Assembly: GCA_041584015.1 (NCBI GenBank)
Contig: JBFHES010000020.1
Location: 1-31,739 of the forward strand
Length of the DNA: 31,739 nucleotides
Direction: 5' to 3'
From: JBFHES01 sp041584015
GTDB lineage: Bacteria > Bacteroidota > Bacteroidia > Bacteroidales > M50B96
The position numbers and the translations under genes were made by a program. The notes beneath the pieces were generated by a model, which worked only from the letters and a program-made list of their open reading frames with translations, was not told the DNA's origin and searched no databases. Below are positions 25,683 through 31,739 of this stretch, in pieces; the first letter of the stretch is position 1, and each line of letters begins with the position of its first letter.

Positions 25683-26841
25683 GCTTAAATGCGTTTTCGA
25701 CGGTTTCGGATAGTCTGTTTAAAATTTGTTCTTCAGTACCCATTCCATCTACGGTTATGTATTTTTTCTGTTTTTGATAATATTCCACAACCGGCAAAGT
25801 CTTTGTCTCAAACTCTTCAAGTCGCGCTACAATAAGATCTGTTGCTAGATCGTAGCTTCTTGCCATATCTGTTTTACTTCGCTGCGAAAGTCGCTTAATA
25901 GATTCAAGTGTAGGCACCTTGATATCTAAAACTGCGGTAACGCCCGTATTTAGTTTCCGTAGCAAACCATCCAGGATATATGCCTGCACAATGGTTCGTG
26001 GAAAACCTTTAAATATAAAGCCATTGGCATCATGACTTTCATTGATTTTCTTCTCTATTAACTGAATGGCAATTTCATCAGGTACAATGGTTCCCTTCTC
26101 CATATACGGAGCTGCCTTCATGCCGATTTCTGTTTTGTGCTTAAGCTCCTGACGCAACATGGCTCCGGTAGAGATATAAACCATATTTAGCTTTTCGGCC
26201 AGTAATTGGCCCTGTGTTCCTTTTCCAGCCCCCGGAGGTCCGAATAGCACAACATTTTGCCACACCTTCTCCAATGAACTTTCAATGGCATTTGTTAAGT
26301 GTTTAAAGATGTCATCCAATTCACCAATTCCGTTTATGGCATGAAACACATTCTTCTCTTTATAGAAGTTTGCAACAGGAGCTGTCTTGTTTTCATATTC
26401 CTTCAATCGGAAATTAATTACTACTTCAGTATCATCTTTTCGATCTTCCAGATCAGCCCGTTTTAATAAACGTTCCTTCAACATATCATTCGGAACATCA
26501 AGCGCCACCATGCAATTGAGTGAGGTATTGAGCTTGAGCAATAAGCCCTCGAGTATATATGCCTGAACTAAAGTACGCGGAAATCCATCGAACAGAAAGC
26601 CTGCCGCATCATCGTTATTGCGAATGGTACGTTCAATAATAGTGACAATCATTTCATCATCAACCAATCCACCTTTTTCAATTATTGTTTTGGCCTTGTT
26701 GCCAATATCCGTACCTGCTTTAATTTCTGAGCGCAGTATATCGCCCGTTGAAATATAAACCAGGTTATATTTTTCCATTAATAATTTCGACTGTGTTCCT
26801 TTCCCTGCTCCGGGAGGTCCGAAAAGTGCTATATTCAGCAT
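25672..26841 (-). CDS. adk: Tandem double adenylate kinase (second domain degenerate)
   Basis: 389 residues, twice the usual size: two adenylate-kinase domains in one frame. Domain 1 (about 1-190) is complete: P-loop GPPGAGKGT (8-16), STGD with Asp34, DGFPRT with Asp85, short LID with R-K-D-D (134-137). Domain 2 (about 193-389) keeps the P-loop GPPGAGKGT (201-209) and FPRT, but Asp34 is replaced by Ala227, Asp85 by Lys278, and the LID motif reads RSYD with shifted spacing. Domain 1 should interconvert ATP+AMP and 2 ADP. Domain 2 may be inactive or serve binding or stability. Lies between hpt (56 bases upstream) and obg (11-base overlap). Confidence 0.92.
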   Translation of the reverse strand: MLNIALFGPPGAGKGTQSKLLMEKYNLVYISTGDILRSEIKAGTDIGNKAKTIIEKGGLVDDEMIVTIIERTIRNNDDAAGFLFDGFPRTLVQAYILEGLLLKLNTSLNCMVALDVPNDMLKERLLKRADLEDRKDDTEVVINFRLKEYENKTAPVANFYKEKNVFHAINGIGELDDIFKHLTNAIESSLEKVWQNVVLFGPPGAGKGTQGQLLAEKLNMVYISTGAMLRQELKHKTEIGMKAAPYMEKGTIVPDEIAIQLIEKKINESHDANGFIFKGFPRTIVQAYILDGLLRKLNTGVTAVLDIKVPTLESIKRLSQRSKTDMARSYDLATDLIVARLEEFETKTLPVVEYYQKQKKYITVDGMGTEEQILNRLSETVENAFKHVW

Positions 26842-26897
26842 AACTACGTGTTTATTTCAATTGGAATTGATCCTTGCTTCCTGTTAAAAATAATAAT

Positions 26898-27434
26898 TTA
26901 TTCAACAACTTTATAGATGTCCTCATAATTTCTACCGAAACCATCATAGTCTAGTCCATAACCAACGATAAAGTCATTCGGAATCTCTAGTCCAACATAA
27001 TCAAGAGGAATGCGCTGATGATACGCCTCTGGCTTGTACAGGAATGTTGCGATTTTAATTTCCTCCGGTTCGTATCCAATAAGTTGTCTGATGATATTTT
27101 CCAAAGTAACACCAGTATCAACAATATCTTCAAGTATAACTACTACTTTCCCCTTGAGGTCTTCATTAACCCCAATAAGTCTTTTTACAGTTCCGCTACT
27201 GGTTGTTCCTGAATAGGAAGCTACCTTTAAAAAGGTAATCTGACAATCAATATTCAATTGCTTAAAAAGATCGGATGCAAACATAAAGGAGCCATTTAAG
27301 ATTCCAATAAACATTACATCTTTACCCGCTAAATCTTTATTAATTTTCTCAGCGACTTTCTTAACTGCAGCTTGAATTTCGGAGTCTTTAATAAATAAAT
27401 CAAACTCTTTATCTAAAATTTTGACACGTTGCAT
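26898..27434 (-). CDS. hpt: Hypoxanthine phosphoribosyltransferase
   Basis: 178 residues, standard for bacterial HPRT. FIGILNGSFMFASDL is the pyrophosphate-binding loop region. The flexible loop SYSGTTSSGTVKR and the PRPP motif VVVILEDIVDTGVTLENI (acidic pair ED) follow. Near the end FIVGYGLDYDGFGRNYEDIY recognises the purine base. It salvages hypoxanthine and guanine to IMP and GMP with PRPP. It heads a minus-strand series with adk and obg, and a -7 box precedes it. The divergent neighbour purE also makes IMP precursors. Confidence 0.96.
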   Translation of the reverse strand: MQRVKILDKEFDLFIKDSEIQAAVKKVAEKINKDLAGKDVMFIGILNGSFMFASDLFKQLNIDCQITFLKVASYSGTTSSGTVKRLIGVNEDLKGKVVVILEDIVDTGVTLENIIRQLIGYEPEEIKIATFLYKPEAYHQRIPLDYVGLEIPNDFIVGYGLDYDGFGRNYEDIYKVVE

Positions 27435-27465
27435 ACTAAACTCTTTATTATTTTTAAGTAATTTG

Positions 27466-27473
27466 CAAAACTA
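27466..27473 (-). promoter_or_regulatory. -7 promoter box upstream of hpt
   Basis: The minus strand reads TAGTTTTG, an exact TAnnTTTG match, 31 bases before the hpt ATG. A -33 TTTG is not evident. It probably drives hpt-adk-obg. Confidence 0.5.
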
Positions 27474-27640
27474 CAAATTAATGGATTTTTAATGCGTAGA
27501 AATTGATTTTAAATGATGAAAGATATTTTGCTTAATGTTGACAGCCGAACTTAATCAAGAAACTTCTGTTCCTTAAACGATTAGTACGACTGACATTAGC
27601 AATTAGCTTTCATCAAACCATTTTAAACTAAATATATTTT

Positions 27641-28147
27641 ATGAAACCTGTTGTTAGTATTATTATGGGCAGTACATCTGACTGGCCAGTTATGGAAAAA
27701 GCAGCCAATCATTTAAACGAATTTGGCATTCCTTTCGAGGTAAATGCGCTATCGGCTCACAGAACTCCGGAGAAGGTTGAAGTGTTTGCAAAAAATGCAG
27801 AAGCCAATGGAATTAAAGTAATTATTGCCGGAGCCGGAATGGCTGCCCATTTGCCGGGAGTAATTGCAGCAATGACACCAATACCAATAATTGGAGTGCC
27901 AATAAAAGGTAGCTTCGATGGTTTGGATTCAGTTTTCTCAATTCTTCAGATGCCTCCTGGAATTCCGGTTGCAACTGTTGCAGTTAATGGTGCCTTAAAT
28001 GCTGCCATTCTTGCTACACAAATACTTGCGGTTGGAGATCAGGACATTGCCCAAAAAGTAAAAGCATATAAAGAAAACCTGAAAGGTAAAATCATTAAAG
28101 CCAACGAAGACTTAGCTCAGCATGATTTTGAGTATAGGATAAAATAA
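27641..28147 (+). CDS. purE: N5-carboxyaminoimidazole ribonucleotide mutase
   Basis: 168 residues, class I PurE. GSTSDWPVMEKA near the N-terminus binds the phosphate, SAHRTPE holds the catalytic His, and AGAGMAAHLPGVIA followed by GVPIKGSFDGLDSVFSILQMPPGIPVATVAVNGA is nearly invariant in the family. It converts N5-CAIR to CAIR in purine synthesis. It is a single gene transcribed away from hpt with about 200 bases between, and is closed by a strong hairpin terminator. No PurK follows in this window. Confidence 0.97.
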   Translation: MKPVVSIIMGSTSDWPVMEKAANHLNEFGIPFEVNALSAHRTPEKVEVFAKNAEANGIKVIIAGAGMAAHLPGVIAAMTPIPIIGVPIKGSFDGLDSVFSILQMPPGIPVATVAVNGALNAAILATQILAVGDQDIAQKVKAYKENLKGKIIKANEDLAQHDFEYRIK

Positions 28148-28162
28148 TTTATCGCCTGAAAA

Positions 28163-28198
28163 AAAACCGGAGATAGATCTAAGCATATCTCCGGTTTT
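28163..28198. terminator. Strong intrinsic terminator after purE, symmetric
   Basis: AAAACCGGAGATA (28163-28175) pairs perfectly with TATCTCCGGTTTT (28186-28198) around a ten-base loop. Stem of 13 base pairs, T-run on the plus strand and A-run on the other side, so it could stop transcription from both directions. It lies between purE and the barrel gene pair. Confidence 0.9.
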
Positions 28199-28219
28199 AT
28201 TACTAACTTTCTAACTATT

Positions 28220-29080
28220 ATGAATTGTAACTGCACACAACTATGCGCTGCTATTAAATCCTATCTGCTATTCGCGTGTCTTTTACTTTCATTCAGTTCC
28301 CAAATAACGGCTTCCGGCGACTTAACCTTAAGTGGCGCACGACAAGCAGGCATGGCAAATACCAGCGTTATGCTAGTTGACGCTTGGGGAATTTCTAACA
28401 ACCCTGCAGCAATTAGTTTTTTATCATCGGGTTCGTTAGGGATTTACCATCAAAACCGATTTTTACTTGAAGAATTAAGCTATCAAACAATTGCTTTTAG
28501 TCAACCGACAGGCTATGGCACCATTGGTGTTGATCTGGGGTATTTCGGATATCAGCTATACAACGAAAAACGTTTGGGACTTGCCTACTCGCTTAAACTT
28601 CATAAAAGGCTAGCTGCCGCTATTAAGCTTAATTACCTGCACTCAAAAATAGCTGGGGATTATGGAACCAGCGCTGCTGTTTATGGAGAGATAGGCCTTC
28701 TTGCTGAGCCCATTGACAACTTACACTTTGGCATCCACCTCATTAACCCAAGCAATCAGAAGCTAAACTCCTTGCAAGAAGAAACAATACCATCCAGCAT
28801 TAAACTAGGCGCAGGCTATTACTTCACGAAAAACTTTCTTTTAGCGATTGAATTAGAGAAACCTTCTGAACTATCCTATCAATTCAGAACGGGTATTGAT
28901 TTTGAGTTGGTAGACGACTTTTTCTTGCGAATGGGAATTGGAAACAAACCAAACTTAATAGCCTTTGGTTTTGGCTATCATCGAAAGAACATAGTGGTTG
29001 ACATTGCGTTTAGCAAACATGAATATCTGGGATATTCGCCACACATATCGCTGGTTTATCATTTCAGTAAAAATAAATGA
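28220..29080 (+). CDS. PorV/PorQ-like outer-membrane protein
   Basis: 286 residues. A long signal peptide (cleavage near residue 31, QITASGD) precedes the sequence SGARQAGMANTSVMLVDAWGISNNPAAISF. That is the N-terminal plug motif (GAR-AGM...A-D-...-NPA) of FadL-type PorV/PorQ barrels of Bacteroidota. The rest alternates amphipathic strands and ends in SLVYHFSKNK, with an aromatic in the last strand. The family includes type IX secretion partners, but this gene stands beside no por/gld component, so that role is not assumed. It starts 22 bases after the purE terminator and overlaps the next gene by four bases (ATGA). Confidence 0.7.
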   Translation: MNCNCTQLCAAIKSYLLFACLLLSFSSQITASGDLTLSGARQAGMANTSVMLVDAWGISNNPAAISFLSSGSLGIYHQNRFLLEELSYQTIAFSQPTGYGTIGVDLGYFGYQLYNEKRLGLAYSLKLHKRLAAAIKLNYLHSKIAGDYGTSAAVYGEIGLLAEPIDNLHFGIHLINPSNQKLNSLQEETIPSSIKLGAGYYFTKNFLLAIELEKPSELSYQFRTGIDFELVDDFFLRMGIGNKPNLIAFGFGYHRKNIVVDIAFSKHEYLGYSPHISLVYHFSKNK

Positions 29081-31158
29081 AGCGGCTGGTATTCATACTA
29101 TGCATGTGCCTGCTGTTTGTTTTAAGCAAAAACTCAACTGCTCAGTCAGGAAGTGAGATAGCCTACTCGCTTGACCAAGTTATTGAAATTCTTGTAGAAG
29201 AAACAGAGGAAGATATTGATGTAGAAAACCTGACGGAAGAACTTTATGCTGCTGCTTCAAGTCCCATAAACCTGAACGGATCTAATCTAAACAAACTGGC
29301 CGAGCTGCAAATAATTAATCAGTCGCAGCTTAAAAACCTGGAACGCTACATACGACGCAATAAGCAGATTAGAAGCTTGTATGAACTACAATTGATTGAA
29401 GGCTTGCAGATGAATGATATTAAAAAGCTACTGCCTTTTGTCACCATAGGAACATCAACGAGCTCAAAACCTTTTAACTGGCGCTATCTTCACAAAGGTC
29501 ACGGCCAGGTGTATGCAAGATTTTCAAAAGTCCTTAATGATCAGGAAGGTTACTTGCCAATTGATGATTCAAGCTACGCAGCTAATCCAAACAGTCGTTA
29601 TCTCGGTCAGCAGTTTTCACTGAATACTAAAATAACCTATCGTGTTAGCAATAAAATACATCTGGGACTTAGAACTGATAAAGATGCAGGCGAGGAACTA
29701 TTTTCTGGTAGCAATAAAAATGGATTCGATTATTATTCGGCACACCTAGAGATGAATGAAATTGGTATAGTAAAGAAAATTAATCTTGGTGATTTTAATG
29801 CTCGTTTTGGTCAGGGGCTTACACTCTGGACAGGATTTCCAATGTTCAAATCATCGCAAAGCACAACCAACACAAAACGATTTCAGTCGGGCATTAACAA
29901 ATATTCCGGATCAAATGAGAATCAATTCTTTAGAGGTGCCGCCATTACGCTGGCTTTTAAGAACTTTGAACTAGCAACCTTTTATTCCAAAAAACGAAGA
30001 GATGCCAATATTAAATCCGATTCAACCACAAGCGAAGAAGCCTTTATTAGTTCCTTACAAGAAACCGGCATACATGCCACACCTGGCCAACTGGAAGACA
30101 AACACTCGGTAAACGAAACTTCAATTGGCGGCAACCTAAACTATAAAAATAAGCTATTCAGACTAGGATTAACAGCTGTTGCCTATCAACTCGACAAACA
30201 GTTCATTTCAAACGAAACTCCTGAAAGCTTGTATGATTTTCGAGGCAATAAATCCTTTAATGTCGGTATCGATTATCAATTCAGGTTTTTGAATTTCAAT
30301 ATTTTTGGAGAAACGGCGATTAATGAGCAAAACAATCCTGCCAGCATAAACGGCATTTTATTTTCACCTGCATCAAACATCAGCCTATCTCTTGTTAACA
30401 GATATTATCCCAAGAGCTATTATGGACTCTATCAAGGAGCATTTGGCGAGGGAAGCGACAACAATGATGAAAATGGCACCTACCTTGGAATCAGTTTACA
30501 CCCTTTCAGGCAGGTGCAAATAAATGCGTATTACGACATTTATGCCTTTCACTGGCTCAAGTATAATAGTTCGTCACCATCAAGGGGAACAGACTACTCT
30601 GTGCAGGTGAGCTTTGCTCCTGGCAAGCAGTTAGACATGTACGCCCGCTATAAAACTGAAAACTCTGAAGTTGACCAGACAAACTCCGATGCGGCTATTG
30701 CAAAACTAGCGCAGCGACGAATTACTTCATTCAGATATAATCTACGGTTTCAGGCTGGCAGCAACATTAGTTTACAAAGCAGAATTGAATATAAACACTA
30801 TTGCATCGATCAGCAAACAGCTAATGGTATGCTTGTATTACAAGACATTAAATATGCTTTTGAAAAAGCTCCACTCAGCTTGAGTTACCGTTTTGCAATT
30901 TTTGACACGGATGATTACAACGCACGCATCTATTCCTATGAAAATGACGTACTATATTCTTTTACCTTTCCAGCCTACTACGCCAAAGGAACGAGATGGT
31001 ATCTGATGCTTAAATATTCATTTGGCGCATCGCTGGATTGCTGGATAAGGGTGGCGCAAACCTATTACTACAATAAATCGCTTATTGGCTCAGGCCTAAA
31101 CCAAATTGATGGAAACAGTAAAATGGATCTGAAAGTAGTAGCAAATTATCGTTTTTAA
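29077..31158 (+). CDS. Helix-hairpin-helix protein with C-terminal beta-barrel
   Basis: 693 residues: a signal peptide (cleavage near NSTAQS), then a ComEA-like helix-hairpin-helix region at about 40-125 (SPINLNGSNLNKLAEL, then IRSLYELQLIEGLQ and KLLPFV), then about 560 residues of beta-strand pattern ending in VVANYRF, a typical barrel end with terminal Phe. Such HhH-barrel proteins recur in Bacteroidota without an agreed function. HhH motifs usually bind the DNA backbone, which in an exported protein recalls ComEA of DNA uptake, but the Gly-rich hairpin is weak here. Co-translated with the PorV-like barrel (four-base overlap). Confidence 0.75.
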   Translation: MKRLVFILCMCLLFVLSKNSTAQSGSEIAYSLDQVIEILVEETEEDIDVENLTEELYAAASSPINLNGSNLNKLAELQIINQSQLKNLERYIRRNKQIRSLYELQLIEGLQMNDIKKLLPFVTIGTSTSSKPFNWRYLHKGHGQVYARFSKVLNDQEGYLPIDDSSYAANPNSRYLGQQFSLNTKITYRVSNKIHLGLRTDKDAGEELFSGSNKNGFDYYSAHLEMNEIGIVKKINLGDFNARFGQGLTLWTGFPMFKSSQSTTNTKRFQSGINKYSGSNENQFFRGAAITLAFKNFELATFYSKKRRDANIKSDSTTSEEAFISSLQETGIHATPGQLEDKHSVNETSIGGNLNYKNKLFRLGLTAVAYQLDKQFISNETPESLYDFRGNKSFNVGIDYQFRFLNFNIFGETAINEQNNPASINGILFSPASNISLSLVNRYYPKSYYGLYQGAFGEGSDNNDENGTYLGISLHPFRQVQINAYYDIYAFHWLKYNSSSPSRGTDYSVQVSFAPGKQLDMYARYKTENSEVDQTNSDAAIAKLAQRRITSFRYNLRFQAGSNISLQSRIEYKHYCIDQQTANGMLVLQDIKYAFEKAPLSLSYRFAIFDTDDYNARIYSYENDVLYSFTFPAYYAKGTRWYLMLKYSFGASLDCWIRVAQTYYYNKSLIGSGLNQIDGNSKMDLKVVANYRF

Positions 31159-31171
31159 ATTGAAACCAGCA

Positions 31172-31739
31172 TTAGTTCTTAAATAGGACATAACCATTGT
31201 CATCGATAGAAAATTCAAGCTCCGGAATATCGGTTCGGGTAAGTTGCTCTATTTTATCTAAAACTCTTTTTTGCGAATCATAACGCACTCCAATTTCTTC
31301 TCCTTGAGATACCGGGATTATTTGAGCCTTGTGCAACTCTCCATCAGGTTTCAACCATAATTTTACAATTGGTGCAATGCCATTCGGACCTCTTAAATTA
31401 AATCGACCGTAGGTACAGAAATTACCCATACTGTATATTATGAACCTGCCTTTGTATTTATCAATTGCTCGCGTTACATGCGGTCCATGTCCAAGAATAA
31501 CATCAGCGCCGGCATCAATCATGTCTCGTGCAAATTGGTAAACATTTCCTCTGTTCTCACCATAAAACACTTCTTTCTCCCTTGGCACATGCTGATAGTC
31601 CGCACCTTCTGCCCCTCCATGAAACGAAACAACGACAACATCGCATTGCTGTTTTAGGCTTTTAACAATGGCCTTTGCAGCCGCTGTTTGATTAATATCA
31701 CAAGTACCCTTATTTGGAGAAAAAGCACACAAACCAATA
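31172..31739 (-). CDS. CapA-family metallophosphatase (PGA_cap), 5' truncated
   Basis: The frame runs off the right edge, leaving 189 residues of the C-terminal part. VVVVSFHGGAEG and GADVILGHGPHVTRAIDKYKGRFIIYSMGNF are the conserved histidine motifs of the PGA_cap/CapA domain, a calcineurin-like metallophosphatase fold found in poly-gamma-glutamate capsule synthesis but widespread outside it. The start codon lies beyond the window; the TTG at 31730-31732 is not the real start because coding similarity continues to the edge. Converges on the HhH-barrel gene with a 13-base gap. Exact substrate unknown. Confidence 0.85.
   Translation of the reverse strand, partial: IGLCAFSPNKGTCDINQTAAAKAIVKSLKQQCDVVVVSFHGGAEGADYQHVPREKEVFYGENRGNVYQFARDMIDAGADVILGHGPHVTRAIDKYKGRFIIYSMGNFCTYGRFNLRGPNGIAPIVKLWLKPDGELHKAQIIPVSQGEEIGVRYDSQKRVLDKIEQLTRTDIPELEFSIDDNGYVLFKN

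Noticed and set aside
1..31739. CRISPR arrays, tRNA genes, transposase genes, prophage genes
   Set aside because: No regularly spaced repeats, cloverleaf sequences, or transposase, integrase or phage structural frames were seen.

Overview
The window looks like a chromosomal segment of a marine or gut-type Bacteroidota, close to the Marinilabiliales/Bacteroidales. The evidence is a complete moxR-bat (aerotolerance) operon, TAnnTTTG-type -7 boxes in place of E. coli-like promoters, few Shine-Dalgarno sites, outer-membrane barrels and lipoproteins of Bacteroidota type, and an AT-rich genome. Both ends cut genes: a PD-(D/E)XK nuclease tail at the left and a CapA-family metallophosphatase at the right. 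No tRNA, CRISPR array, integrase or intact IS was seen. Apart from rnpB the window is almost entirely protein-coding.

Layout. 1-0.7 kb: nuclease 3' end and a small hypothetical gene. 0.7-6.2 kb (minus): a four-gene run of PIN-like protein, membrane-anchored DUF218/SanA-like protein with an inserted carbohydrate-binding module, Wza-like lipoprotein, and a Wzc-like co-polymerase whose kinase site is destroyed. 6.2-7.7 kb: LysE exporter, a small membrane protein and two gene-poor gaps with possible decay remnants. 7.8-8.5 kb: truA (minus). 8.6-17.0 kb (plus): moxR, DUF58, a BatD-like protein, batA, batB, batC, batD, batE, then a family-4 glycosyltransferase and a secreted DUF4468-like protein. 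18.8-19.2 kb: RNase P RNA (minus). 19.3-21.9 kb (minus): outer-membrane protein plus a toxin-less RHS/YD-repeat protein. 21.9-24.5 kb: clpB. 24.7-27.4 kb (minus): hpt, a tandem double adenylate kinase, obg; purE diverges from hpt. 28.2-31.2 kb (plus): a PorV-like barrel overlapping a helix-hairpin-helix/barrel protein. 31.2 kb to the end: capA-like (minus).

How it works together. The bat block should form an inner-membrane/periplasmic MoxR-VWA assembly. The minus-strand block at 0.7-6.2 kb looks like an exopolysaccharide export unit without its own glycosyltransferases. hpt, adk and purE cluster purine salvage and synthesis. The oddities most worth checking are the CBM inserted inside the DUF218 fold, the catalytically dead Wzc kinase domain, the double adenylate kinase whose second half has lost key acidic residues, the HhH-barrel protein, and an amber codon close to the 3' end of the RHS gene.
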